A stretch of 64,000 nucleotides of DNA. It comes from Rhizobium album. Its GTDB lineage: Bacteria; Pseudomonadota; Alphaproteobacteria; Rhizobiales; Rhizobiaceae. Of the stretch, positions 32,449 through 41,716 are shown piece by piece (the stretch's first letter is position 1; each line of letters begins with the position of its first letter). The DNA is taken from positions 62,001 through 126,000 of the forward strand of contig NZ_QFBC01000014.1 of assembly GCF_003122325.1 (NCBI RefSeq), read 5' to 3'. The translations under genes were made by a program, and so were the position numbers. Under the pieces are notes generated by a model. The model saw only the letters and a program-made list of their open reading frames with translations, was not told where the DNA came from and did not search any database.

Positions 32449-33047
32449 CGGGACCGATCGCGCGCGATAAGCGATATCCCGGCCGCCCGGGCGACCTGGA
32501 GCACCTTTGCGAATTCAAGCGTCGGCTTGCCGTTTTCCAGTTCGGAGACAAACCGTCGTCCGACGCCCGCCAGATCGGCAAACTCTTGCTGGGATAGTTT
32601 TCGGAGTTCGCGGGAACGACGAACCATGTGTCCGAGGTCTTCGATGCTGTCGAGTTGGACGTCGGATGTCGCGAAGGCCTCAGGATGCGTCTCTTGCGCT
32701 GCAATCGGGGACGGCCGAGTCTCTAGGTCCTCCAGTTGCCGGGGCAAGGATGCTTTAATTTTTGTGGAGATATCGGGGAGGTTCAGATCAATTTTCGGCA
32801 GCCCCTGCGTTAATCTGGCGGCCACATCCGTCTGCTGCGTCAACCGTCTGGCGATATCCGAGGCGGACGCGATCGACTTCATCAGGTCGTTGTTTACCGT
32901 GAGGCTCTTGCTGAGGTCTTGCAAGGCTTTGGTCGGCGCGTTGATGGACGAAAGCGTGCGCGCCAACTCGATTGCCGGATTGGCCTGGTCAACCAGCTTT
33001 TGAATGTCGCTGATCGACTGGAAAGGGTTGTTAGATGACTTCACCAT
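32445..33047 (-). CDS. hipB: HipB-like XRE antitoxin with long N-terminal extension
   Basis: A 200-residue protein whose HTH (RELRKLSQQEFADLAGVGRRFVSELENG) is confined to about 138-195. The preceding 130 residues are helical and heptad-like (NPAIELARTLSSINAPTKAL; LTQQTDVAARLTQGLPKI), which is atypical for the usually 70-90-residue HipB. The extension may drive oligomerisation or sense a ligand. Four palindromic operators lie upstream of its promoter start. Confidence 0.82.
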   Translation of the reverse strand: MVKSSNNPFQSISDIQKLVDQANPAIELARTLSSINAPTKALQDLSKSLTVNNDLMKSIASASDIARRLTQQTDVAARLTQGLPKIDLNLPDISTKIKASLPRQLEDLETRPSPIAAQETHPEAFATSDVQLDSIEDLGHMVRRSRELRKLSQQEFADLAGVGRRFVSELENGKPTLEFAKVLQVARAAGISLIARDRSR

Positions 33048-33052
33048 TTTCT

Positions 33053-33197
33053 GCTCCCGAACGGGAACAATAGCATGTTGCTAGCGTGCGTTCAAGCGTC
33101 TTGCTCCCTTACGGGATCACACTTCGATGTTGATACCGTACGGGAGCGGATATCGTGTAGGTCGACAGATTTTACCGACGTGATACCGTTCGGGAGC
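33053..33197 (-). promoter_or_regulatory. Second hipBA promoter with four operators
   Basis: Four 16-base near-palindromes related to GCTCCCGwwCGGGAKC start at 33053, 33103, 33132 and 33182 (intervals 50, 29, 50). On the minus strand TTGAAC (33095-33090) and TATTGT (33072-33067) are 17 bases apart. The promoter is bracketed by the first two operators, the first lying just before the hipB ATG. This fits autorepression by DNA looping or cooperative binding. Confidence 0.78.
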
Positions 33198-33328
33198 ACG
33201 ACTATGGATCATTGGGTGAGCACGTTTTCCCATTAGTCCGGGTTAGGAAAGGCCTCTATCGGAACACGAGGAGGAGCACAAACCCTCGACGGACCACCCC
33301 GGCTCGGAATATCGGATGTTAGTTGAGC

Positions 33329-33691
33329 CTAGCGCGCTGCCGCGTCAGCACTGTTCTCCGGAGATGTGTTGAAAGCGATCGGCATACCTGGCGCGACCCG
33401 GATCACTGTGTTCACCGTAGTCTCGAACAGCATGAGATTGTTGGGCGGAATGCGGATCCCTCCGCCGATGACGATGCAATCCCAGTTCTCCTTCAGAGAC
33501 GCCTCGATGTCGGGCACTGCGGTCTCAGGGCGCAAAGCGCAGAATGCTGCGTGCCACCCCCGTTGCTTCATGTCGGCCAACGTGGCCTCGATGCCCGCCG
33601 CAATTTTTTCGTGAGTGATGTCCGGCGGCAGTGTCGGATCATGGATATCGACCGCATCCGGATGAATGCCAATCAGAAGAACCCTTTTCAT
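33329..33691 (-). CDS. Conserved hypothetical protein
   Basis: A 120-residue alpha/beta protein beginning MKRVLLIGIHPDAVDI with a later WDCIVIGGGIRIPP strand-loop, recalling a Rossmann-like small domain. The start at 33691 follows GAAGGGACGCGAC. No known activity; similar short proteins occur in rhizobia. It lies 285 bases downstream of virD4 on the same strand. Confidence 0.65.
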   Translation of the reverse strand: MKRVLLIGIHPDAVDIHDPTLPPDITHEKIAAGIEATLADMKQRGWHAAFCALRPETAVPDIEASLKENWDCIVIGGGIRIPPNNLMLFETTVNTVIRVAPGMPIAFNTSPENSADAAAR

Positions 33692-33975
33692 GTCGCGTCC
33701 CTTCGTGAGCGAAATGTGGAGCGTCCGCCGCTCATCTATCGTGTCCCGACGCCGACATCCTGTCGGCTTGGATGCCGCCAGTCGGAGCAGGTGTTGCTGG
33801 AACGCGGGCAGGTCGCCGAACGATCCATTCACCAACTATGCGTCTTCGCATTTGACCAGAACGGACATTCGATCATAGTTCCGCGAGACTCCCCTAGCCT
33901 CCAACCGTATCAGCCTCCGCCAGAGATCTCAGTAACAGATTGTTCCGCGCCCGCGATATCGCAGATTGCGATTTT

Positions 33976-35943
33976 CTAAGTAGCTTCGCCCAACCCGACA
34001 TCCAAAGGATCCGGTATCGTCAGCGCCAGAATGTCCTCGATTGCCTTCCGCGAGACCGCGGGCATTTCCGGCGCTTGCGTAATCGACGCGGAGACCGCAG
34101 CCTTAAGACGTCGCGCTGAACGAGAGACCCGCTCCGCCCCGTTGGACACCGACCGCGCGGGCTCCGCTTTGATGGCTCTCGCCACACGCCTCGTGGGCTG
34201 AGGTCGCGGCGGCGCCGAGGCGGCGATGTCAACCTCTACTGGTTCGCGGGTGGCGGGGACTGGCACAATGGCATCTGTCCGAATGGAGACTGGGCCAAGC
34301 TCAACGTCTGGAATATCAATGCCGGGATATTGCGCTTTATCAACAGCGCGTCGGTAGGGTTCGGTCGCATGATATCGCAGCTTGCTGCCAAAGATCGGTC
34401 GTTGACCCTCGACCAGCAATACCATCCGATCCTCCGGCATCTGGCGGATTTCCTGCGGCATCATGAGATCTCTTTCGCGAATCTGCTCGACCCGGGTGCG
34501 GCGTGGAAGCCCAAGCAGTTCCAGAGTCCGCGATTCCGACTGATAGCGTATCGTTCGCTTGCCCAGCGCACGCGAGACATAATCCGCGGTCGCCTGATCA
34601 TTGGCTCCGAGGATGAGTTGCAAACCGCAGTTGCCCAGCAGCGAATGCCGGGAGGTTTCGCCATAGATCTCGTCGAGGTTCTTCAAATCCTGAATCACGA
34701 AGGCGAGCTTGATATTGTAGCCTGCCACATAAGGCAGCTTGTTGAGGATCTCGTCCATCTTCTTTAGCTGCCGGAACTCGTCGAGCAGGAAAAGGACCGG
34801 CAGTGCCTTTGGATCGTATTTGCGGGTGAGGAGATCCATCACCTGCTGCACAAACAGGGTCAACAGCGGCCGCAGGATCGTCATGTCGGTGATATTCGGC
34901 GCCAGATAGACGGTCACCGGACGGCGTTGCAACGACACGAGGTCCATGTCGGTTACGGCGGTTGCGGCCACCACCCGCTCGTTGCGAAATGGTGCCAGCG
35001 CTTTCTGAATGTCGAGCAGGGCGGAGCGGGCCGCGCGCTCGTTCAACGAGACATATGCATTGAAGCTTTCCACGGTGAAACGCGACAGACCACCATCGTC
35101 TTCGACGATCCGCTTCATGGACTCCTGCAGATCGATGCCGGAATTGAAGAACGCATTCACCTCCCCGAAATTCCGCCGGTTGGCGAAACGTGGACTTTCC
35201 AGAACATAGCTGATCACGCCGGCAATCACCTGCTGCGCGGTCCCTTGCCAGACAGCATTGTCGGATCCGACGGTCTCGGGGATCAGGACGGCCGCCATGT
35301 TCTGGATGTCGATCGTACGGCTGCCGCGATCGGCGCGCACAAAATCAAGCGGATTCCACCGGTGGGTTCGCTCCGCTCCCGGCGAGAACAGGAACACTTG
35401 GTGGCCATTAGCCTTCCGGTACCCGGCCGTCAGGTCAAAAATCTCGCCCTTGAGATCGGTGACGATCATCGAGCCGGGAAAGGTCAGCGCATTGGGGATG
35501 ACATAGCCGACGCCCTTTCCCGACCGTGTTGGCCCGATGATCAGGTGGTGCCGATCGTCGTTGCGGCGCAGCAGACGCGTCCCCATCCGGCCGAGAACCA
35601 GGCCGTCCTTCCGGAACCAGCGCCCCCGCCGGAGCGACGCCACGTCCTGGAACGCTGCGTCGCCAAGCGGATTAGACGGGCGCTTCAATCCGAATGCCGC
35701 GGTGGCGGCTCCTGCGGCAAGCGCTGGAACGGAGGCTGCCGCTGCCGCGAGCTGGAGTGATCGACTGTTAGCGTAGGCCATGAACTGCTGGAAGGGCGCC
35801 AGCGGATTGGTCGTGGTCATGAGATGCAGGATGCGGCCGTCTTTCCAGGCGATCTGCAGGATCAGGCTATAGGCGAGCATCCAGACCGCGAGCGCGATCA
35901 ACGCGCAAAAGAACAGGTAGAATGCCATATAGCCGCGGTTCAT
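33976..35943 (-). CDS. virD4: VirD4/TraG type IV coupling protein
   Basis: A 655-residue coupling ATPase that docks the relaxosome at the channel. Two N-terminal membrane helices (8-30 and about 66-85) precede the motor domain. Walker A is GPTRSGKG at 137-144, and Walker B is VLFLLDEFRQL. The C-terminal 100 residues are basic and Pro/Ala-rich. The start overlaps the virB11 stop by ATGA, placing it at the end of the virB operon. Confidence 0.93.
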   Translation of the reverse strand: MNRGYMAFYLFFCALIALAVWMLAYSLILQIAWKDGRILHLMTTTNPLAPFQQFMAYANSRSLQLAAAAASVPALAAGAATAAFGLKRPSNPLGDAAFQDVASLRRGRWFRKDGLVLGRMGTRLLRRNDDRHHLIIGPTRSGKGVGYVIPNALTFPGSMIVTDLKGEIFDLTAGYRKANGHQVFLFSPGAERTHRWNPLDFVRADRGSRTIDIQNMAAVLIPETVGSDNAVWQGTAQQVIAGVISYVLESPRFANRRNFGEVNAFFNSGIDLQESMKRIVEDDGGLSRFTVESFNAYVSLNERAARSALLDIQKALAPFRNERVVAATAVTDMDLVSLQRRPVTVYLAPNITDMTILRPLLTLFVQQVMDLLTRKYDPKALPVLFLLDEFRQLKKMDEILNKLPYVAGYNIKLAFVIQDLKNLDEIYGETSRHSLLGNCGLQLILGANDQATADYVSRALGKRTIRYQSESRTLELLGLPRRTRVEQIRERDLMMPQEIRQMPEDRMVLLVEGQRPIFGSKLRYHATEPYRRAVDKAQYPGIDIPDVELGPVSIRTDAIVPVPATREPVEVDIAASAPPRPQPTRRVARAIKAEPARSVSNGAERVSRSARRLKAAVSASITQAPEMPAVSRKAIEDILALTIPDPLDVGLGEAT

Positions 35944-36965
35944 GCCGCGCTCCGGGCGTAGTAGATTTCCGATACTCCGCGGCGGCCGCCATCACGCCTC
36001 AACTGGATGACGATCGGGATCACCATGCGGATATAGGACATCAGGTCCTGCTTGGAGTAGCCCGACGACATGCCGGCCTGCATCATCATCATGGCAAGCT
36101 GCTCATAGGCGCCCATCGGTGTGTCCGCATGCACGGTCGACATGCTGCCGGGATGTCCAGTGTTGATGGCCCGCAGGAAGGCGAACGCTTCGCTGCCGCG
36201 GATCTCGCCGACAAACAGCCTGTCCGGTCGCATACGCAAAGACGCCTCGAGCAGGGACTGGATCGTCACCTGGGCGGTGCCCTGTTCGCCGCGCGACGCC
36301 AGCAGGTGGAGGCTGTTTGGCTGTGGCGGAAACAGCTCGCGTGTATCCTCAAGCGTCAGAATCCGTTCGTGCGGATCGATGCTTTTCAGGCAAGCGTTGA
36401 GAAAGGTGGTTTTTCCCGTCGAGGTTCCGCCACTGATCAGGATTGAGATGCGTTCGCGGACGGCCGTTTCGATGAAGTCGTGGATATGGTTGCCATCCAG
36501 CAGGTCGATCAGGTTCCGCTCGACATCGTTCAGGCCGCCGGCAGCAACCGAGACCCGGTCGAGGGCACCGCTGTCGCGATACTGCGCCAGGGTGAAGTCG
36601 CTGATCACCTGCTTGCGGATCGAGATCGCACCACCGTCCGGTGCGGCCGGTGGCAGGACGACCTGGATGCGCTCGCCCGAGGGCAGCGCAGCACTCAGCA
36701 ACGGGTTGGTGCTGCTGATGAACTGGTTGCTTGCCGCCGCCACACGCTCGCCGATATGCTCGATCTCTGTCACGGTCAGGGCGGGGACCGAATGAAACTC
36801 CATTTCTGCTGCACCCAGGCGCTCCACGAACACTTCGCCCGGCCGGTTGATCGATATCTCGACCACCTTTCGGTCGGCGAGGAAATCCGCCAAGGGTGCG
36901 AGAGAGCGGTTCAGGAAGTAGTAGGGGTCATTGCTGGAAACGACCCGTATCGAGGCCTCGCTCAT
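35940..36965 (-). CDS. virB11: VirB11 hexameric ATPase
   Basis: A 341-residue traffic ATPase. Walker A is ISGGTSTGKTTF in the C-terminal half, followed by ILTLEDTREL (Asp box) and MRPDRLFVGEIRG (Walker B), all standard for VirB11. The N-terminal domain carries ISINRPGEVFVE. It powers pilus assembly and substrate passage at the inner-membrane face. It overlaps virB10 by 38 bases. Confidence 0.94.
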   Translation of the reverse strand: MSEASIRVVSSNDPYYFLNRSLAPLADFLADRKVVEISINRPGEVFVERLGAAEMEFHSVPALTVTEIEHIGERVAAASNQFISSTNPLLSAALPSGERIQVVLPPAAPDGGAISIRKQVISDFTLAQYRDSGALDRVSVAAGGLNDVERNLIDLLDGNHIHDFIETAVRERISILISGGTSTGKTTFLNACLKSIDPHERILTLEDTRELFPPQPNSLHLLASRGEQGTAQVTIQSLLEASLRMRPDRLFVGEIRGSEAFAFLRAINTGHPGSMSTVHADTPMGAYEQLAMMMMQAGMSSGYSKQDLMSYIRMVIPIVIQLRRDGGRRGVSEIYYARSAA

Positions 36966-38181
36966 GCTTGATCTCCTTCAGCGCTTCCTCGACCGGATCC
37001 GGATACATGGCGGAAAAGTCGAGGTCCTGGCGGACATAGACGAAGATGCGTTCACCCTGATGGACGCTGATCGTCGGCGGGATTTTGAGGTTTTCCGACA
37101 GGGCCTGGTTTGCCATGTCGGAAAACGTCTGTGCGATCGTCTGGCGAGCGAGATCGGCAGCGCGGTCGGAGTTTGAGCTGCCATTGTTGCCGCCACTACT
37201 ACCGGAGCTGCTATATTGATCGCTGCCATATCCGGTCAGGTAGGAGGCGCCACCGCCGACGATCGACAAAAGGATCGCAGAGCCGAAGCGCTCGCGCCAT
37301 TTGTTATCGACGATACCGGTCAGGCCGGAGCGGCCGAGACTGTCGGTCCCGATGCTGTTGAGGCGGACGGTAACCCCGTCATCGCGCAGCAGCCGCGTCC
37401 AAATGACAAAGATCCGCTTCTGGCCGCGCGTGACATCCGACTGATATTCGCCGATAAGCCGTGTGCCGGTCGGCACAAGAACACGACGGCCGTCAAAGGA
37501 ATAGACGTCCTGCGAGGTGATGGCCCGGATCTGCCCGGGAAGATCGCTGTTGATCGCCGTTTCCAGGATGCCCGGAATGAGCGTTCCCTCGGGGATCATA
37601 GCGTCTATGCGGCCGATCTGCCGGGCTTTGGCCGAGCGATCACCGAGTGCCGACGCTGCCGCCAGGTATTTGCTGGCGCGGTCTTCACCGGCGACCGTCG
37701 CGCCACTGTCAGGGTTTCCAGACGCAGCGCCATTTCCCGCTTCAGGTGTCGTTGCATCGACGACCACCTGCTTGGACAGAAAACGCTTCGGAAATTCCTC
37801 AACAGACTTTTCTGTCTTCTCGGCGGTCTCGACAGCAATCGGGGGTGGCGGCACGTCAAACTGGGTCGTGTCACTCTTCTCCTCCGGCTTCGATTCCGGC
37901 GGGGTAGGGATCTCGATCACCTCGGTTTTCGGCTTCTCCTCGACCTGCGGTGTATCCCGGAGAAACGAGGGTGGCCGGAACGTCGTCGTAGTGAACTCTT
38001 CGTCGCCTTGGAGAGCGTCCTTTGCCTGTCGTTGCGGGGCGAAGACGACAAGATAGGCGAGTGCGGCTCCGCCGAGCAGAAGGGCTGCACCTCCGAGAAG
38101 CTGGCTGCGGCGCGCGCGCCTGTCACGGATATCGGTGTCGTCGGCCGCAAGCATGGCGTCCAGTTCGGGAGACCGCTTCAT
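36928..38181 (-). CDS. virB10: VirB10 inner/outer membrane-spanning scaffold
   Basis: A 417-residue protein with a short cytosolic N-terminus and one membrane helix at about 27-50 (LLGGAALLLGGAALAYLVV). A Pro/Glu/Thr-rich periplasmic linker leads to the TrbI-like domain (LIPGILETAINSDLPGQI, LVPTGTRLIGEY, GLTGIVDNKWRERFG). VirB10 senses ATP use by VirB11/VirD4 and gates the channel. It starts 4 bases inside the virB9 end. Confidence 0.93.
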   Translation of the reverse strand: MKRSPELDAMLAADDTDIRDRRARRSQLLGGAALLLGGAALAYLVVFAPQRQAKDALQGDEEFTTTTFRPPSFLRDTPQVEEKPKTEVIEIPTPPESKPEEKSDTTQFDVPPPPIAVETAEKTEKSVEEFPKRFLSKQVVVDATTPEAGNGAASGNPDSGATVAGEDRASKYLAAASALGDRSAKARQIGRIDAMIPEGTLIPGILETAINSDLPGQIRAITSQDVYSFDGRRVLVPTGTRLIGEYQSDVTRGQKRIFVIWTRLLRDDGVTVRLNSIGTDSLGRSGLTGIVDNKWRERFGSAILLSIVGGGASYLTGYGSDQYSSSGSSGGNNGSSNSDRAADLARQTIAQTFSDMANQALSENLKIPPTISVHQGERIFVYVRQDLDFSAMYPDPVEEALKEIKHERGLDTGRFQQ

Positions 38182-38990
38182 CCGTTTCCGCTCCTTCTGC
38201 GCATCGTTGCCTTGTTATCCGGGGCCGGCCCCATGATTGCCGGGTCGGGCTCGCCGAAATCCGGCTTTCTCAGATTGAAGATGCAGATCCATTGCGACCC
38301 GTCGCGCAGCGTGTACTGGGTGGCGGTGCCGTCGACGACGATGTAGTCGCCCTCGCGCCGAAAATTGCGGAGCGTCTCGGTGAAGTCGGCATTGACGGCG
38401 AATATCGCCGGTACCTTTGATCCGAACTTGAAAAAGGTCTTCTTGCCGTCGTCGAACACCATCAGCGGCTTCATCGCGCCACCGCCGGAAAAGGAATAGT
38501 CGATGTTGACGTTGGCCTTGTCGATGCCAGCGATGTTGGGATAGGCGGCACGGGCCTCCGCTTCTTTCCGCAGCGAAGCGTTAAGATCCTTGTCGGGATA
38601 GACGAAGCGAATGCCGAAGACCTTCTTATTGGCCTCCGGCGCGAAATCGTTGAGTTCGAGATAATAGATGCGTTTGGTGGTCACGACGTTGAGGTTCGTC
38701 GCGACGTTCTTCGCCTTCGGTTTGACGAAGAGGATGTTGCCCTTGTCGGTCGGCACGACATCCCAGCTTTCGGTGTCGCCGACCGCGATCGTCTCGAACT
38801 TCTCGTCCTCGTCGAAAATGACCATCGTAGAGATGCCGTAGGTCGCAAACACCCGCACGACATTATTGGGCTGGTAGATGACGCTGGTGACGCGCGGGTC
38901 GAGCCGGCCGGCAGACGGCGTTTCGGCGGCGTGAGACAGGCCGGGGACCAAGATCGAGGCAAGGATCGTAGAGAGAATGGGACGGATCAC
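38178..38990 (-). CDS. virB9: VirB9 outer-membrane core component
   Basis: A 270-residue secreted protein. The GTG at 38990 is preferred because it gives a signal peptide (ILSTILASILVPGLSHA) and a GTGA overlap with virB8; the longer frame to 39068 would bury it. Visible family stretches are RVTSVIYQPNNVVRV, SWDVVPTDKGNILFVKP and the C-terminal VFDDGKKTFFKF. With VirB7 and VirB10 it forms the outer-membrane ring. Confidence 0.92.
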   Translation of the reverse strand: MIRPILSTILASILVPGLSHAAETPSAGRLDPRVTSVIYQPNNVVRVFATYGISTMVIFDEDEKFETIAVGDTESWDVVPTDKGNILFVKPKAKNVATNLNVVTTKRIYYLELNDFAPEANKKVFGIRFVYPDKDLNASLRKEAEARAAYPNIAGIDKANVNIDYSFSGGGAMKPLMVFDDGKKTFFKFGSKVPAIFAVNADFTETLRNFRREGDYIVVDGTATQYTLRDGSQWICIFNLRKPDFGEPDPAIMGPAPDNKATMRRRSGNG

Positions 38991-39679
38991 TGGCCGTTCC
39001 CCATCACCGTTTCCTGGTCGCGGCGGTAGTCGTAGACCTGGAAGCCGAGGGGGTTTTCGAAACGCCACTCGTTGGGGATCGGCGTGTCGGTATAGCGATA
39101 GCGGACCACCGCGATCCAGTGGCGCGTCGCGGCATCGGTCTCCGAGACTTCGGTGGTGGAGAACCGCACGATCCCGGTGGACGCGTTCGGGAAGGTGACG
39201 GAGGCGACCTCGGTCGTGACGCGCTTGTTCTTGCCGTAGAGCTTTGCCGGATTGCGGGGATTGGCTGCGCTGAAGCTTTCCTGAAGTTCGCGAGCCGCGT
39301 TGGCGGTCGACAGCAGAGCCGCGATCCCGAAATTGTCCGAAATCCCATAGGGGTCATAGCCCTCGCGCGCCCGGATGTAGCGGACGATATTCGCCTGTGT
39401 AACAGCCTGGCTGTCGGTGAGGCTGGCTGGGCGGGTGAGGCCGCTCTTGACCTCGATATAGCCGGTATTCTTGTCGACCTCGACGATATAGGGCTCGAAG
39501 CTCTTCAGCGGCACGAGCATGACGAGGGCCAGGAGCGACAGAAGCGTGATGCCGCCGAAGATCATGGTGACGAACCAAGCGAGCGCTCGCGAGCGCTTGG
39601 CGCGCTTGACGATCTCCTGCTCCCAGATGTCGCCGCTCTGGTAATAGCTGCGAAGGTCGATGTCCCTGGATTGTGCCAT
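38987..39679 (-). CDS. virB8: VirB8 periplasmic assembly factor
   Basis: A 230-residue bitopic protein with one helix near residues 32-58 (ALAWFVTMIFGGITLLSLLALVML). The NTF2-like periplasmic domain follows (QANIVRYIRAREGYDPY, NEWRFENPLGFQVYDY), typical of VirB8. It nucleates the inner-membrane complex. The ATG at 39679 is chosen over an upstream frame to 39706. Confidence 0.92.
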   Translation of the reverse strand: MAQSRDIDLRSYYQSGDIWEQEIVKRAKRSRALAWFVTMIFGGITLLSLLALVMLVPLKSFEPYIVEVDKNTGYIEVKSGLTRPASLTDSQAVTQANIVRYIRAREGYDPYGISDNFGIAALLSTANAARELQESFSAANPRNPAKLYGKNKRVTTEVASVTFPNASTGIVRFSTTEVSETDAATRHWIAVVRYRYTDTPIPNEWRFENPLGFQVYDYRRDQETVMGNGQ

Positions 39680-39702
39680 TCGTTTTCGTCTTTTCCTTGA
39701 GG

Positions 39703-40728
39703 TCAACCCGGCGTGCCCTGCCGGGAAATCTTGGCCTGCATGGCCAAGCGGGTCCCGTCGTCATCCCCGTCACCGCCAGACCGGAACCGATCGCGACCGT
39801 TGCGGATGGCGCGAACCGTCGACCGGCCGGCGGAGGCTCCCGTGCGCGCCGCAGCCATCGGGATGCGGATTCCAGCGGCGTGCGAAATCGTGCGGGCAGC
39901 ACTTCCGACACCCGCGGCAATGCCGCCGGCAATCCCCTGGCCGAGCGACTGGATGTAGAGCATGACGAAACCGCCCGCGACGCAGAGCAGCAGGAAGCCC
40001 GCGACATCGGCGAGCGTGAGCGTCCGGCTGTCGCTCGCCGCATCGATCTTGGTGAGCTCGGGGTTCATCGCCGCGATCAGGAAGGCGGCGATCACGTAGA
40101 TGAAGAGCGGGATCAGCGCATAGGTCAGCACCTGATTGAACCAGCCGACGCCGTAACCGCGTGTGCGCTCGAACAGCATGCAGGCGATGAAGATCGGCGC
40201 TGTGCCGATCAGCACCCAGAGCATCACCTTGGCGAGGATGAGGATGGCGAGCGCCACCGCGATGAACACTCCCGCGCCGATCATGATCAGCACGCCAATC
40301 ATGCTGGGCAGGATCGAGAAATAGCCGGATTGTTCGGCAAAGGCGGAGGCCGCCTCGTTGGCCGTCTTCCAGATCTGCGACATGCCGTTGGTCGGTTCGG
40401 TAATCCCCGTTCCGGATGCCGCCAGGATCGCGCGGCCGACGTCTTCGGGCGTGTCGTTGATCCAGTGATAGAAGAGGTTGTTGAAGTTCGCCCAGCTGTC
40501 GATCAGGGCAAGGATGATCATCATACGAACGATGCGGCCGACGATCTCTCCGACGCCGAGACGCGACGTTCCCATCACCAGCTGTAGCCCGTACCAGGCG
40601 ACATAGGCCATGAACAGGATCCTCAGCAGCGGCATGATTTCCTGGGCCACCACAGTATAGGCCTGCTCTGAGAAGCTCGTTCCCGAATCCTCGATCCGTT
40701 GCAACAGGTCGCCGAGAAAATCTTGCAT
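39703..40728 (-). CDS. virB6: VirB6/TrbL polytopic membrane protein
   Basis: A 341-residue protein with at least six hydrophobic helices (about 34-56, 66-84, 140-195, 210-235, 250-275) and the conserved-type Trp in the central loop. VirB6 forms part of the inner-membrane pore that contacts the DNA substrate. The C-terminus is basic and Gly-rich. The start at 40728 (MQDFLGDLL) is favoured over 40773. Confidence 0.9.
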   Translation of the reverse strand: MQDFLGDLLQRIEDSGTSFSEQAYTVVAQEIMPLLRILFMAYVAWYGLQLVMGTSRLGVGEIVGRIVRMMIILALIDSWANFNNLFYHWINDTPEDVGRAILAASGTGITEPTNGMSQIWKTANEAASAFAEQSGYFSILPSMIGVLIMIGAGVFIAVALAILILAKVMLWVLIGTAPIFIACMLFERTRGYGVGWFNQVLTYALIPLFIYVIAAFLIAAMNPELTKIDAASDSRTLTLADVAGFLLLCVAGGFVMLYIQSLGQGIAGGIAAGVGSAARTISHAAGIRIPMAAARTGASAGRSTVRAIRNGRDRFRSGGDGDDDGTRLAMQAKISRQGTPG

Positions 40729-40741
40729 CGTGTCGCAATCC

Positions 40742-40975
40742 CTATGGCGTGCCTGTGAGGTCGAATGGGGCATTGGGCGTGACGCCGATCGCCTCGAAGG
40801 CGGCGGTCGGATCGTTGACGCTCTGCATCGGACCGCATGGCCGGCGAGGATCCTCTACAAAGGACGACAGGATGGCGGGCCGTTTGCACGGCGCCGTCTT
40901 TTCCTTGACCGTGCCACAGCCGGCAAGGCTTGCGAGAACCAGGATGATACCGAGAGTGGGAGGAATGCGCTTCAT
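40742..40975 (-). CDS. VirB7-like lipoprotein
   Basis: A 77-residue protein with a lipobox (LASLAGC) after a basic signal start MKRIPPTL. After the lipidated Cys come two more Cys (APCKRP, RRPCGP), compatible with the disulfide to VirB9 known for VirB7. It starts by overlap with the virB5 stop and lies before virB6, the usual place of VirB7-like or entry-exclusion lipoproteins. Confidence 0.8.
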   Translation of the reverse strand: MKRIPPTLGIILVLASLAGCGTVKEKTAPCKRPAILSSFVEDPRRPCGPMQSVNDPTAAFEAIGVTPNAPFDLTGTP

Positions 40976-41673
40976 CACTCGCCGTAGGCCAGTGTCTTCT
41001 TAGTGTTGGAAATGTCGGTCAGGCGCCGCTGGTTTTCGGCCTGCAGCGAGGTGACTGCACCGTTCATGACGCCAATCATCTCGTTGAGCGTCAGGCCCGA
41101 CTGGACCTGAAGCTGGGTGTTCTGGTCGATCGATCCCTTGATGTCCTCGGCGGTTCCGATCTTGGTGCCGGCCTGTTCGAAGGCGCTGCGGCGGGTTTCG
41201 ATAGCCTGTTTCGAGCCGTTGATCAGGGCCGAGACGCCGAGCACGGTGTTGACCAGTTGCTCATAGGATTTGTCGCTCGCAAGGCCGCTATTGTCCTTGC
41301 CGGAGAGCGACTTGACGAGTTGCAGCCCGTTGATGAAGACGCCGGCGGCCTTGGCGATGTCGCCGCTCATCGATCCGAAGTTCGGGATGCCTTCCTTGAG
41401 GATGCTGTCGAAGGAGGGGACCGACGTCACGCTGAAACCGTTGCCGACGGCGAGATCCTTCAGCGGCGAGGCAGTACTGCCGCGATCGCCGGTCACTGCC
41501 TTTAAGGTATCCTCGACGGTCGTCAGGATGTTCTTGTTGGTGTCGAGGATCTTGTCCGTCGTCTCGGCCGTCTGCTTGGCGACCGCGTAATTGGTCTTGT
41601 CGATGACGGGTACGTCTGCCAGAGCCGGAGCGGGAAGGGTGATCAGGGCCAGAATGCGTGCGAGATGTTTCAA
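40975..41673 (-). CDS. virB5: VirB5-like minor pilin/adhesin
   Basis: A 232-residue secreted protein. Signal peptide to about residue 19 (LALITLPAPALA), then VPVIDKTNYAVAKQTAETT, which is typical of VirB5/TraC. The body is helical and ends with the usual QAENQRRLTDISNTKK. It would sit at the pilus tip and contact recipients. Confidence 0.88.
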   Translation of the reverse strand: MKHLARILALITLPAPALADVPVIDKTNYAVAKQTAETTDKILDTNKNILTTVEDTLKAVTGDRGSTASPLKDLAVGNGFSVTSVPSFDSILKEGIPNFGSMSGDIAKAAGVFINGLQLVKSLSGKDNSGLASDKSYEQLVNTVLGVSALINGSKQAIETRRSAFEQAGTKIGTAEDIKGSIDQNTQLQVQSGLTLNEMIGVMNGAVTSLQAENQRRLTDISNTKKTLAYGE

Positions 41674-41716
41674 GGTCGTCTCCTATGGGTCAGGTCCGTC
41701 TTGCGGGGGGCTGGGA

